Shown here: positions 46,201-54,630 of the stretch, one piece after another
Numbering within the stretch: the stretch's first letter is position 1
Layout: every line of letters begins with the position of its first letter
From: Bacteroidota bacterium
Lineage (GTDB): Bacteria > Bacteroidota > Bacteroidia > Chitinophagales > Saprospiraceae
Assembly (NCBI GenBank): GCA_017858735.1
Contig: JAFMBH010000001.1
Span: forward strand, 124,001 to 188,000
DNA length: 64,000 bases
Direction: 5' to 3'
Made by a program: the position numbers and the translations under genes
The notes under the pieces: model-generated
Seen by the model: only the letters and a program-made list of their open reading frames with translations
What the model was told of the DNA's origin: nothing
Database searches by the model: none

Positions 46201-46402
46201 AAGAAAGACCCATAGTTTATTTGAGGAATCTACCACCGTTTCACTGTATCAGGTGAACGGACATTTGATTAAAAGTTATCAAGTACCCATATTTAGTGAC
46301 GAGCTAGTCTTGAGATTACCTCAATTATCTAAAGGTATTTATCTTTTGGTCGTTCGAAACGGTAAAAATCAAATAGTTCAGTCAGAAAAATTAGTGAAAT
46401 AA
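43292..46402 (+). CDS. Large secreted BNR/sialidase-like beta-propeller protein with BACON-like domains and T9SS sorting domain
   Basis: About 1036 residues from the ATG at 43292 (the track uses TTG 43283; ATG 43307 is another option). A hydrophobic signal segment (FYWIFLLFLVAVSDI) is followed by many Asp-box-like repeats (S-x-DGG-x-TW: KTLDGGLTW, KSVDGGQTW, KSVDGGTTW, RSNDGGVTW) that form one or two VPS10/sialidase-like propellers. Residues ~770-940 hold two BACON-like Ig domains (SVSPINLSIPSIGGNYPLNIVSNTQWSI; FTVSPQNISFTSGNQSQKISI). The end (FQVFPNPMLNDLITL ... IVQSEKLVK) is a T9SS type A sorting domain. The predicted product is a surface adhesin or glycan binder; no catalytic residues could be identified. 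Confidence 0.87.
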   Translation: MKKVQMFKKVWSIVEKIKFYWIFLLFLVAVSDIRHSSNFNSFKPIENFFLIRQFFNDESTTNKYIESLKNISNSPNLRSVPNGFDETWTLRGPNKIGARVNVIKPDPKNNQIVYLGFSSGGLWKTLDGGLTWNPIFDNFPWLAIADINIDPTNSKIIYVATGDPNISGYPFVGDGVYKSVDGGQTWKNIGPAGTQVISKILINPVNPLIIYASSMGLPFKRDKLRGIYKSINGGITWEKVWHVADDTGIIDLILDPFNANIIYAASWPRVRNNRESLLSGINATIFKSVDGGTTWNKSDNGLKLGPKGRIGLVASKLTSNLLFSIVIGENNEWEGFYKSVNGGANWVNLLTNTGSNALPDNAMGGFGWYFGKIEINPKNDKDLFILGVDLWRSNDGGVTWFLGAPPWYENKVHADKHDLVFINESDLLLASDGGVYQSKDNGSSWSDYEEVPATQFYRIASNPHETDVYYGGAQDHGTLKGENPQNWVRLYGGDGFQQVFDPKNDNIFYTLTQNGNILVTTNKGLSFNTAMNGIDKFEPVAWDAPLIRSHFNANTLYTGTSRVYKNTEGANASWKAISDDLTDGNIYGARFHNITTINESTKLQGLLYTGTSDANCWRFDPESKIWTNITNGLPERYITSVQASPSFTDNVYVTLSGYKDNDWQSHLFLSKERGDKWRSIKGDLPYISINDLVIIPNHSDSLLFVATDAGVYGSVNGGINWHKLGTNLPMVAVYDLHYVPEKMELIAGTFGRSIHTYNLKTLLEKKYSLTVSPINLSIPSIGGNYPLNIVSNTQWSIYKTNSFIRITPTSGVDNSFVSVICEPNNSVLPRTDKIVIKGTGVDSTVVSITQSGVLPTFTVSPQNISFTSGNQSQKISIITNTTWRVFKNMDFINTNVTAGSGNASIDVTSSLNTTATARTGLLKFLPNGMDTIFVKITQAGNAVSAINQVSKKYSPFQVFPNPMLNDLITLRKTHSLFEESTTVSLYQVNGHLIKSYQVPIFSDELVLRLPQLSKGIYLLVVRNGKNQIVQSEKLVK

Positions 46403-46403
46403 A

Positions 46404-47210
46404 TTAATCTATTCTGCCATTTCTATTTACAATCGTTGCGGTAGGTTGCTGGGTTCCCATAATAATGACATCTTGAATATTTACATGATTTGGTCTTGAT
46501 GCCATAAAATAAATTGTTTCGGCAATATCAAACGCTGTTAATGGATTAAAATCACTATAAATATTGGCTCTTTCTTTATCTCCATCAAATCTAACCATTG
46601 CAAATTCAGTATCTTCAACATGGCCAGGTGAGATAGAAGCTACTCTGATATTGTGGGTATGTAAATCAATTCTCATGCCTTCAGTTAGTGCAAGCACTGC
46701 CGCTTTACTTGCACAATATACATTACCATTAGGGTAAGTTTGTTTGCCTGCTATGGATCCCAAATTGATAATAAAGCCTCTTTTTTCTTTCATCATTAGC
46801 GGAATAACAGCTCTTGATACATAAATAAGACCTTTAACATTGGTATCAATCATCTCTTCCCAATGAGCTAAGTTTCCTTCCTGGAAAGGGGCAAATCCTT
46901 TTGCCTTACCCGCATTATTCAGCAGAAAGTCAATCTTATTCCATGCTTCCGGTAAAGTTGAAAATGATTTACTAACCTCCACTTCATTTTTAACATCCAC
47001 CGTTATCAATAAAATATCAATAGGATAGATTGATTTAATCTGATGAGCAACCTCTTCTAATTTTTCTTTTCTTCTGGCTAATAAAATTAAAGAATAACCT
47101 TTACTGGCAAAATAATAAGCCGTAGCAAGTCCAATACCAGCGTTGGCACCAGTGATACAGGCAATTTTTCCTTGGTTTAAGTTATCGAAAGGTAGTATTA
47201 CGTTCAACAT
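46404..47210 (-). CDS. SDR family NAD(P)-dependent oxidoreductase (YdfG-like)
   Basis: 268 residues of a classical short-chain dehydrogenase: cofactor motif CITGANAGIGLATAYYFAS, LLNNAGKAKG, catalytic Ser in INLGSIAGKQTY and YCASKAAVLALTEG (YxxxK). It resembles YdfG-type 3-hydroxy acid/serine dehydrogenases. It begins 8 bases after the TIR-TPR stop, so it is the third gene of a TlpA-TIR-SDR unit. The + strand BNR gene ends one base from its stop. Confidence 0.9.
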   Translation of the reverse strand: MLNVILPFDNLNQGKIACITGANAGIGLATAYYFASKGYSLILLARRKEKLEEVAHQIKSIYPIDILLITVDVKNEVEVSKSFSTLPEAWNKIDFLLNNAGKAKGFAPFQEGNLAHWEEMIDTNVKGLIYVSRAVIPLMMKEKRGFIINLGSIAGKQTYPNGNVYCASKAAVLALTEGMRIDLHTHNIRVASISPGHVEDTEFAMVRFDGDKERANIYSDFNPLTAFDIAETIYFMASRPNHVNIQDVIIMGTQQPTATIVNRNGRID

Positions 47211-47218
47211 GTTAAAGT

Positions 47219-48907
47219 TTATATATCATCTACTTCAAATGCCAGATCATTATCTCTTATTTTTAATTCAGGGTTATTTTGAATGGCTTTCAAATAAAAC
47301 TCTTTGGCAATTTTTTTCTCTCCCTCATTAAAATAAAAGGTAGCCAAATCATAATAAGCAAACTTATGATTTGGTAAAACCTCAATGGTTTTTAAGTAAT
47401 ATTCTAAAGCCTTATAAGGTTTATAAGAAATATTACTCAAATATATAGCGTAGGTATATAAAGCTTCTTTAGGAAATGAGGATTGCTTTATGCACTGTTT
47501 TAACAAATTACCAGCTCTTTCCATTTTTTCCGGGAAATGGGAAATTATGATAATTGCCAATTCATACAATGATTCTCCATGATTTGGATCAATGAGCAAT
47601 AATTCCTCTAAAACAGATTTTGCCTCATCCCACTTATTTTGACTAAGTAAAATCTTAGATAAAGCTAATTTTGCCTCTGTTTGATGCCCATTTCTTTCAA
47701 TAAAATGCTGAAGAAAACTAATTTTTTGATGCTCATTTTCAGCTTCCCTCAATACAAGTTTTAAATGAAAATATTGTCGTTCAACATCTGTAGGATATTG
47801 ATTTTCAATTTGTTTGTACAATGAGGTAGCTGCTTCTAAGGAAGATTCCGTTTCCACAGTAGGTAAAACTTGCTCTGCTACTTCCTGTTCTTCTTGTTCT
47901 TCCTCCTCTTCCTTTATCGTAATTTCTTCTTGTTCTTCCTCCTCTTCCTTTATTATTTCTTCTTCTTTAATAACTGATGTTTCAAAAGTAAACGAAACCT
48001 CAGGTGCAGCTTGTTCAGTGCGAGGCAGTGTTAAATCAGTTGTTCCAATGGGTAAGGTTTGTATTGGTTCAGTGATTTCATCACTAACTAAATGATCAAC
48101 GTTTACGATTTCTTCGTACTCATTGTTTGTCAAAATGGTTGAATCCTCGTTTGATGAACTCGTAAAATTGAACTCTCCGCTATCAATATCAGAGGAGGGG
48201 GCTACTTCAATTACCTCCTCTTCAAACTCAATATATTCGGTTAACGGAATAGGTGGAGGAAAACTAAGATCATCTTCTATGATTTGCTCTGGTTCATCCT
48301 CTAAAAATAAATTATCCTGAAAAGGGAACTCAATCAATTGGTCTTGAAGTAATTGATATTTATTTTTTAATGACCTGCATTCTACGAGAGATGGTGGCAA
48401 AAACTTTCTTAAGTGCCTCAATGTTTCACCCGCTTCCGAGGAAAGCATTCTTAATAAATTAGAATGATTTTCAAAAGCCATTTTATCAGACTCATCAGCT
48501 CTTATTTCGGTTTTTCGACTTCTGGCTTCTAAATATTGACTTTGCCAATAGTTTATGTATGGGATGATATCTCCAATTTTATCAATCATTGTTGGAACTT
48601 CCTTAATTTCACCAGTCATAGGATCGGCATCGGTTCCGCTTACCAATATTGGCACCAAATTATTAGCCTTCCTGGTGACTAAAGATAAGGTGTTTTGCAT
48701 GCACGAAATGGATCGTAAAAAATTTACACTAATCAAAAGAACGATAGGGCCATCAAAATCTTCCAACTGATTATAAATCGAAGGCTCTGCATGGCTATTT
48801 GAGCTGACCAATTTAAACTGGATACTGGTATTTTTAAAATCCTGTAGGATTTTATTAACGGATGATTGATTTTCCTGACAATATGCTAAGGCTACCATTT
48901 GATTCAT
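47219..48907 (-). CDS. TIR-like domain protein with acidic linker and TPR repeats
   Basis: 562 residues in three parts. Residues 1-~145 have the TIR order of strands and helices: VALAYCQENQSSVNKIL, FDGPIVLLISVNFLRSISCMQNTL, NNLVPILVSGTD. The SxxF/YLxSxxCxxE signature reads SVNFLRSISCMQN, so the catalytic Glu of NADase TIRs is Asn or shifted. Residues ~200-375 are acidic and disordered, with a duplicated IKEEEEEQEE block. Residues ~380-562 are TPR repeats (LSKILLSQNKWDEAKSVLEELLLIDPNHGESLYELA, KFAYYDLATFYFNEGEKKIAKEFYLKAIQNNPE). No neighbouring effector such as ThsA is present. It is probably a protein-protein adaptor in the cytosol. Confidence 0.78.
   Translation of the reverse strand: MNQMVALAYCQENQSSVNKILQDFKNTSIQFKLVSSNSHAEPSIYNQLEDFDGPIVLLISVNFLRSISCMQNTLSLVTRKANNLVPILVSGTDADPMTGEIKEVPTMIDKIGDIIPYINYWQSQYLEARSRKTEIRADESDKMAFENHSNLLRMLSSEAGETLRHLRKFLPPSLVECRSLKNKYQLLQDQLIEFPFQDNLFLEDEPEQIIEDDLSFPPPIPLTEYIEFEEEVIEVAPSSDIDSGEFNFTSSSNEDSTILTNNEYEEIVNVDHLVSDEITEPIQTLPIGTTDLTLPRTEQAAPEVSFTFETSVIKEEEIIKEEEEEQEEITIKEEEEEQEEQEVAEQVLPTVETESSLEAATSLYKQIENQYPTDVERQYFHLKLVLREAENEHQKISFLQHFIERNGHQTEAKLALSKILLSQNKWDEAKSVLEELLLIDPNHGESLYELAIIIISHFPEKMERAGNLLKQCIKQSSFPKEALYTYAIYLSNISYKPYKALEYYLKTIEVLPNHKFAYYDLATFYFNEGEKKIAKEFYLKAIQNNPELKIRDNDLAFEVDDI
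47891..47953 (-). repeat. Tandem 27-nt repeat (period 36) in the TIR-TPR acidic linker
   Basis: The + strand string TTCTTGTTCTTCCTCCTCTT plus CCTTTAT occurs at 47891-47917 and again at 47927-47953. It encodes the duplicated IKEEEEEQEE peptide and is a likely slippage site. Confidence 0.85.
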
Positions 48908-48919
48908 GTTATTTATAAT

Positions 48920-50257
48920 TTATTTATTGGAAATATTAAGTAATTTTTCAATGGATAATTCAAAATCTTTTTTGAAAGATTCATATTGACTTGTGGCCGG
49001 TCCATTAAAACCAGTGTGAATTTTAAAAACTCTATTATTTTCATCCAAAATCAATAAGGTTGGAAAAGCAGTTATGCCGTTTAACATAGGTAAAACTTTC
49101 GATGCTTCCTTTTTATTATAAGATCCAGCCCACAATATTGGATAAGGAATCTTTAATCTTGTCTTATAAGAAGATAAAATGGATAGTACTTTTTCCCTTT
49201 CTGGATAGCGTTCAAAAGCTAATCCTAAGACAGTTATATCTTTCTTTTTATTATTTGAAAGATATTCTAATAAAAAATTAGTTTCGTCCAAACAATTGGG
49301 ACACCACGTTCCAAATAATTGAATAATTTTAACTTTACCTTTGATGTCATTTAATGAAACAAGATTTCCATTAATATCAGGAAACTCAAAAGATAGTGGG
49401 TTATCATTCACAGAGGTGGTTATAGCATTTGGATCACGTAAGGTACTGGTTTTTTGTGGCTTGGCCTTCCAGATTGTTTGATAATGTTTACCTGACCTGA
49501 AAATACCATTTATAGTAGAATCAGTATTAATTTTTCCCTCAAATAGGAAAGCATGAGATCCATCAAAAACAGAAAGATACAGTTTGTTAAGTTGAACGGT
49601 ACCCTCTAAGTACCTATAATCTCCTGTTTCTGTTAAAAAAGTTCCCGTTAAATGATTCCCAATTTGTTTTAATTCAGCCAATCCCGGATAAGGTTCTTCA
49701 CCCTCTACCAGACCAAATTCAGTTTCCCATGAACCGGTTAAATTCATGATCGGTTCTTTTTTAAGCTGAGTAAATCTATGGTTCTGTCCAAATTTTGCAA
49801 CAAATGGAATCCTATTAAATTCGGTTCTATAATTGATAACCCATTCACCTTCCATTACATTTTCCTCATATAAACCATGCAAATAGGTATCATAAATCGG
49901 AAAATTGATTCTAAAGGTATCTTTTGCTAAATATTTATCCCTTCCAAAATATATCTCCGAAGCTCTGATTTTTTCATTTCCATTTATGAGATCCATAACA
50001 AAACTGTCTTCCGTAATATAAGTAATCTCAAAGGTAAATGGTAACTCACCATCTGTAACTTCATCAAAAGTAAGATTTAACTTTTCAGGGAGTGGTTCAC
50101 CTTTAGGATTTGCACTAACAGGTCTTGAATCTAGTTTCAAAACGCCTCTCCAATAACCATTAGGTAATCTTGAAAAATGATCGTCTGTCACTAAGCAGGA
50201 TGTGCAAAGCAATAAAATATTGAGGAAAGAAAATAAATTAAATGTGATTAATCTCAT
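48920..50257 (-). CDS. TlpA-like thioredoxin-domain lipoprotein
   Basis: 445 residues. The N-terminal hydrophobic segment with lipobox LCTSC predicts a lipoprotein. Residues ~30-300 form a beta-rich domain found in Bacteroidota TlpA-like proteins (GYWRGVLKLDSRP ... TGSWETEFG). The C-terminal ~150 residues are a redoxin domain with active site LFGTWCPNCLDETNFL and a cis-Pro region ITAFPTLLILDENN. It probably reduces or oxidises envelope disulfides. It lies 12 bases upstream of the TIR-TPR gene on the same strand. Confidence 0.88.
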   Translation of the reverse strand: MRLITFNLFSFLNILLLCTSCLVTDDHFSRLPNGYWRGVLKLDSRPVSANPKGEPLPEKLNLTFDEVTDGELPFTFEITYITEDSFVMDLINGNEKIRASEIYFGRDKYLAKDTFRINFPIYDTYLHGLYEENVMEGEWVINYRTEFNRIPFVAKFGQNHRFTQLKKEPIMNLTGSWETEFGLVEGEEPYPGLAELKQIGNHLTGTFLTETGDYRYLEGTVQLNKLYLSVFDGSHAFLFEGKINTDSTINGIFRSGKHYQTIWKAKPQKTSTLRDPNAITTSVNDNPLSFEFPDINGNLVSLNDIKGKVKIIQLFGTWCPNCLDETNFLLEYLSNNKKKDITVLGLAFERYPEREKVLSILSSYKTRLKIPYPILWAGSYNKKEASKVLPMLNGITAFPTLLILDENNRVFKIHTGFNGPATSQYESFKKDFELSIEKLLNISNK

Positions 50258-50501
50258 GTAAGTATCTCAATTATATGATGTTCAGTAATCTTGCAAAAAT
50301 ATACTCTTTTTACCTAAATATACTTACATTGGGAAGTAAATAAAATAGAAATTTTAATAACCCGTTACGAGAAATTCAATGTCAAGTCAATGTTATTGAT
50401 ATCTATGTTTAATCATTTCAATTAATGCTGAATATTTAACATTAAAAAAATTATCTGTTTATTGTAAAAGAGAATATCATCTTTAGGCGGGAAAAGATGC
50501 G

Positions 50502-51035
50502 TTAAGCACCTTTTTCGCCAACGAAATAATGCTCCTTTTTGTCAAACAGGATGTTGAATGTTGTTAAACTGCCATAAATTTTTGTTATATATTGCTGAAG
50601 AATAATTTTATCCTCTTCACTTAATATTGCATGGTTATTAATTTTTTGTTCCATAACTCTCAACCTTTCTCTGGTCATAATAATTTTCTGGAAAAAAGTT
50701 TCGATGGGAATTTCTTTACTCTTGAGGCTTTTGTCGAATGGTTGTAAAATAAGCATTCCACTTTTCCATCTATCACCTAAATCAGGATTATCCTGTATTA
50801 AATTATAGTTCTTCAAAATCTTGAGTAAACTTTTTTCTGCTTCAGAATACGTAATGGCTTCCTCAGCAGGAATATGTTCTATCACCTCCCATTTATCGTA
50901 ATCCTTACCAACTTGTTTTATTCCATAGAGCATAAAACAAACATCGTAAGAAATGGCGTATAATTTTATAATTACACCATCGCCAAAAGCAGAGTGATTA
51001 ACCCTTGAGCCAACACCAAGATAATTTTTTTCCAT
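50502..51035 (-). CDS. Conserved protein with N-terminal Tudor/SH3-like (UvrD/CarD-like) domain
   Basis: The track start (51077) is a TTG. The ATG at 51035 gives 177 residues starting MEKNYLGVGSRVNHSAFGDGVIIKLYAISYDVCF. The G-x-V-x-H-x-x-FG-x-G-x-V pattern is the small beta-barrel seen at the C-terminus of UvrD/PcrA helicases and in related nucleic-acid or polymerase-binding domains. The rest is helical and unrecognised. Its 5' side faces the broken hemE start at 51137, so it was probably the original divergent neighbour of hemE. Confidence 0.65.
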   Translation of the reverse strand: MEKNYLGVGSRVNHSAFGDGVIIKLYAISYDVCFMLYGIKQVGKDYDKWEVIEHIPAEEAITYSEAEKSLLKILKNYNLIQDNPDLGDRWKSGMLILQPFDKSLKSKEIPIETFFQKIIMTRERLRVMEQKINNHAILSEEDKIILQQYITKIYGSLTTFNILFDKKEHYFVGEKGA

Positions 51036-51100
51036 TTTTAACGTTTTTAAAAAGCAAAAATAGGAAGGTAATTTCAATAAATTACATAGAGAATGTTCAG

Positions 51101-51185
51101 AAATAGGAAATATTTAATCTATTTTGATAAATTTGCATGATAAATAAAAAGACATTATTCTTAAGAACGATTAAGAAATATTTTG
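51101..51185 (+). repeat. Left direct repeat: diverged copy of the hemE promoter and 5' end
   Basis: By manual alignment, 76 of 85 bases match 60668-60752 in the same orientation without gaps. The copy includes the -7 element TAAATTTG (51128-51135), the ATG and the TTATTCTTAAGAACGATTAA stretch. It stops matching just after codon 16 of hemE. It marks the left border of the 9.5-kb four-gene block. Confidence 0.9.
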
Positions 51186-51190
51186 CTTAA
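51137..51190 (+). pseudogene. hemE: Truncated hemE 5' fragment
   Basis: Starting at ATG 51137 the frame reads MINKKTLFLRTIKKYFA then TAA. The intact hemE at 60704 reads MMKKNTLFLRTINKDFVERPP. About 16 codons are homologous, then similarity is lost and a stop appears. The promoter element is still present, so a 17-residue peptide could in principle be made, but this is best read as the remnant of hemE displaced by the block to its right. Confidence 0.85.
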
Positions 51191-53816
51191 CATATCCGTT
51201 TAATTGATCTTCACTATTTATAACAGCCATTATATCATTACTATATTCTTTGTAATGATGCAGTATCATTTTGTATAACGGCATATTTGTGATTTTAAAT
51301 TCTTGATCTAAACAAAACCATAAATATGATTTTATTTCATTGGGAAAGTTAAGAAAGATTAATTTTTCAATTATCTGATAAGCATTATCTATAGTTGATT
51401 TTGAAGGATAATTCCTTTTTGATCGATATAATATATCTTCCAATTGATCAGGATATAAGTTTCCGAAGTGAAAAAGCGCTAATTCATATATGAATCGTTC
51501 TTTTGAAAAACAAGCACTTGACAATTGATTATAGGTTATTTTCTTATCCTTGATGAGCTCCGAAATTGATAAATATCTTGTTATCAAATTTAATCTACCA
51601 GGATGGTGGAATCCTAAATGACTAATAGTTTCTATTAAATTCAACTTTAGAACAGGAACAAAAGGTTCTAATTTCCTAAGTATAGTAATTGTCGCTGATT
51701 CTTGATAGATTGGTAATAATAAAGCTTTTTCTTGTTCATCTAAAATTAATTCAAGAATTTCTAGAGCCATAACTTGATTATCCTGCTCTTTAGAATTGAT
51801 TAAAGCATTGATATTATTTAATATTTTACTATCATTTTTGAGCCCTAAAAGATGGAATATATTTTTTATAATTTGATTTGATTCTTCTTTCACTACCAAT
51901 TTTAATAAAACTAAAGAACTTTGTTCCAATGTTTGTAAAATAGATAATAACTGACAATACTCCTTTAGATTTTCTTTTAATTGATGATAATAATACGAAT
52001 CTTTAGTCTCTATATTTATATGGTATTTAAGCTTTGTAGCTAATAGGGTAGAATAAAGTTCTCTATCTTCTTTATTAGGTATTAAATACGTTTTATCCGA
52101 ATTTTCTATCGTTCTTTTTTTTGCATAAAGCGTCCACAAAGCATTTAATGCTATTTTGGCTTCTGGTCTTTCAAGTTTTAAATGATTAAAAAAATCCTTT
52201 GTATTCTTTACTAAATCTTCGATAGTATCTATCTTATACTTTTCTAACTGATAAAAAATGAATGGATAAACTTCTGGTATCATTAACCAGAATACCTTAA
52301 TTTTAGGATTTAAATGTTCTAAATTAGGGTTTATTCTTAATTCATTTATCAATTCTTCAATTTTTTGAGGATTTTGATTTACAGCTAATTCTTTAGCATT
52401 TTCCTGACTATATTGGTCAATTTGATTATTTACACACGAAATATCCCTATTATTATCCAATGTTTTGGTTTCATTATCTTGAATAATATTAGAGGTTAAC
52501 TCTTCTTTATTAAAAACAATTTTTGATATACGTTTTTTTAATTCATCTCTATAATGTGGTAATAATTTTTTAGCTATATTTAGCAGAAATAAACTGGATA
52601 GAATTAATAAAGAATTTATAAAAAATATTTTCAGTGTAAAAGATGGTAATAATGATATAAGGAAAAGAAGGAAACCTGCTATAAATTGACCGTAAGTTTT
52701 ACCTTGTCCATCAGCAAAATTCTGAGCTATACCCTGCATTTTACCGGTATATACCTGAAATAATACGCTTAAAGTCGGTGTATAAATAGATCTTACCAAG
52801 GATCTCTCCATTATTTTATTCAATAAAGTAGCTATAAATAAAAAGGTAATGGCACCCACGGCATGCGACACAAGTCCAAAGAGAGAAATTATACCAATAA
52901 CTATGGAAAAAGTTATTATTCCTGCTTGAACTCCATAGTTCTTCAGTAATTTATTTGATATGGTAGTTTTAAGAATAAGTTCAAATACCTTGGCGCTACC
53001 AAATATAAAACCAAAGAAAGAAGCCAAGGTTTTGGTGTCTTTGATTACTTCCTTTGTAACGATCATTAAGCTAAAATCAACCGTTGATTGTATTATAACG
53101 GCAATCACCACGGAGAAAAATAAAAACTTGATTAATGGAATATTTAGTAAAGTTTTAAATGAAAAAGTTATTTCAATTTCTACTTCATTTTCATTTTTAA
53201 TTTCGTTTGTATATTTGTATTCAGAAAATTTATAATTTAAGATCATAAAGAAACCCCAAAATAATAAAATACCAGAAAAAGATATCAATAATAAATAGGA
53301 CTCTTTTACGATAATACCCTGACTTAATAATATGGGAATAGATAAATAAGCTAATATCGCTGAAATTACTTCCCCAGAACTTATGATGCCATTTAATTTT
53401 TTATTTTGTCCAAAACTTAGAAACTTACCAGGAAGCTTCCAAAATAATAATAAGATGAAATTTCCAATGACCCAAAACCATGCGTAGGAAAAAAATATAA
53501 CTAATTTATTGGTTCCAAAATTTGTGCAGCAATACCATACCAAAAATACACTGGCAGCTATTATAGGCAGCAGAATTTTTGTAATTCCTTTTAAACTATA
53601 TTTTAATTCAAATTTATTAAAAATACTGGTTAACAACATTCCACCTAAACCTGAAACGATATAGGCTAAAGGTAAATTATCAACTCCTGCTATTTTAACG
53701 AATACGGCAGATATATAAGAAACATAATAAGAAATAAATATTCCTGAAAAAAAGGACATCATTACCAATATAGTGATGATGCGTTTTTCTTCAGAGGATA
53801 ATTTATTTAACATCAT
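51171..53816 (-). CDS. Twelve-TM carrier (MFS/ADP-ATP-translocase-like) with C-terminal helical repeat domain
   Basis: 881 residues. Residues ~10-420 contain about 12 membrane segments in the style of MFS or Tlc-type nucleotide carriers (FFSGIFISYYVSYISAVFV, YIVSGLGGMLLTSIF, MQGIAQNFADGQGKTYGQFIAG). A polar linker (~430-490) and ~390 residues of helical, HEAT-like sequence follow (VMALEILELILDEQEKALLLPIYQ). The substrate is unknown. It is the last gene of the four-gene operon, 3 bases after the methyltransferase. The final Q-N-I-S and stop codon are encoded by the left hemE repeat, so the gene reads across the junction. Base composition is very AT-rich. Confidence 0.75.
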   Translation of the reverse strand: MMLNKLSSEEKRIITILVMMSFFSGIFISYYVSYISAVFVKIAGVDNLPLAYIVSGLGGMLLTSIFNKFELKYSLKGITKILLPIIAASVFLVWYCCTNFGTNKLVIFFSYAWFWVIGNFILLLFWKLPGKFLSFGQNKKLNGIISSGEVISAILAYLSIPILLSQGIIVKESYLLLISFSGILLFWGFFMILNYKFSEYKYTNEIKNENEVEIEITFSFKTLLNIPLIKFLFFSVVIAVIIQSTVDFSLMIVTKEVIKDTKTLASFFGFIFGSAKVFELILKTTISNKLLKNYGVQAGIITFSIVIGIISLFGLVSHAVGAITFLFIATLLNKIMERSLVRSIYTPTLSVLFQVYTGKMQGIAQNFADGQGKTYGQFIAGFLLFLISLLPSFTLKIFFINSLLILSSLFLLNIAKKLLPHYRDELKKRISKIVFNKEELTSNIIQDNETKTLDNNRDISCVNNQIDQYSQENAKELAVNQNPQKIEELINELRINPNLEHLNPKIKVFWLMIPEVYPFIFYQLEKYKIDTIEDLVKNTKDFFNHLKLERPEAKIALNALWTLYAKKRTIENSDKTYLIPNKEDRELYSTLLATKLKYHINIETKDSYYYHQLKENLKEYCQLLSILQTLEQSSLVLLKLVVKEESNQIIKNIFHLLGLKNDSKILNNINALINSKEQDNQVMALEILELILDEQEKALLLPIYQESATITILRKLEPFVPVLKLNLIETISHLGFHHPGRLNLITRYLSISELIKDKKITYNQLSSACFSKERFIYELALFHFGNLYPDQLEDILYRSKRNYPSKSTIDNAYQIIEKLIFLNFPNEIKSYLWFCLDQEFKITNMPLYKMILHHYKEYSNDIMAVINSEDQLNGYVKQNIS

Positions 53817-53819
53817 AAT

Positions 53820-54626
53820 TTATTTATATTGGTAAATGGCTCTTTGAAAATTTATATAAATTCCTTTATCTCCTTTAATTAATTTAACTTGATTTTTAAG
53901 AGCGTTAGTTTCATTATAATAAATTTCTTGAATAAATTCAAGCCATTCTTTATATAAAGATGTATTTCCATGCAATTCCGATTCAAATCTTCTATAGGTA
54001 TCAAAAAGATATTCAAAAATAAAAACGGGCTCTACAGGTTTTATTCCAGCTTCAAATAATAACGAATTAAATTGATCTTCAGAATCAAAATATCGGGTTT
54101 TTTGCATGGTATTGAAACCCGCAAGTTCGTCTTTCTTTAAAATTACTGCTGAAAAAAAATTTCTTATATAACTTGGAAGATAAGGACGCCATATCGTTAG
54201 TATGCCATTATCATTGAGTAGTAGCTTTGCCTTTTTTAGGGCATTTTTTTTATTTTCTAACGAAAATTCATGCAATACCATTTTAAATATAACGTGATCA
54301 TATTTTTTTTCTGTAGTAAATGACATTAAATCTGAATCTATGAATTGGATATATTTTTGAACTGCATCAAAACTTAAATCTTTTAAAAATTTTTCTTTCC
54401 CTTTGTTTAATTGTAAATTAGAGGGTTCCAGTAAATCATAATAAAAATTAATATTAGCATTTCTTTTTCTCAATTCTAATAAAATTTCTCCATATCCACC
54501 GCCAACATCAATTACCTTTTGATTGTCAGAAATATTTAATATTTCAAAAAATATATCAAAATGTACATTACTTGTAGCATGAATATGATGATAATCCACC
54601 TTTCTACGATTGTAATCTTCCTGCAT
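53820..54626 (-). CDS. Class I SAM-dependent methyltransferase (O-methyltransferase-like)
   Basis: 268 residues with SAM motif I in QKVIDVGGGYGEILLEL, the acidic post-I position in FYYDLLEPSN, FIDSDLMSF, and the motif IV-like VIFKMVLHEFSLENKKNALKKAKLLLNDNGILTIW. The order resembles small-molecule O-methyltransferases. An N-terminal YNRRKVDYHHIHATSNVHFD replaces the usual dimerisation domain. The target may be a small metabolite or lipid. It is third in the operon, between the TonB receptor (4-base gap) and the carrier (3-base gap). Confidence 0.85.
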   Translation of the reverse strand: MQEDYNRRKVDYHHIHATSNVHFDIFFEILNISDNQKVIDVGGGYGEILLELRKRNANINFYYDLLEPSNLQLNKGKEKFLKDLSFDAVQKYIQFIDSDLMSFTTEKKYDHVIFKMVLHEFSLENKKNALKKAKLLLNDNGILTIWRPYLPSYIRNFFSAVILKKDELAGFNTMQKTRYFDSEDQFNSLLFEAGIKPVEPVFIFEYLFDTYRRFESELHGNTSLYKEWLEFIQEIYYNETNALKNQVKLIKGDKGIYINFQRAIYQYK

Positions 54627-54630
54627 AAAA

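Noticed and set aside
47891-47953. Possible CRISPR-like repeat
   Set aside because: Only two copies, inside a coding region, with a 9-base gap and low complexity; it encodes a duplicated peptide.
47814-48095. Ser-rich plus-strand ORFs at 47814 and 48123
   Set aside because: They are antisense to the acidic linker of the TIR-TPR gene (GAA/GAG codons read as TTC/CTC and TCT/TCC); no start context or homology.
47219-50257. Thoeris-type TIR defence system
   Set aside because: No ThsA-like effector is adjacent, and the TIR domain lacks the catalytic Glu; neighbours are a TlpA-like lipoprotein and an SDR.
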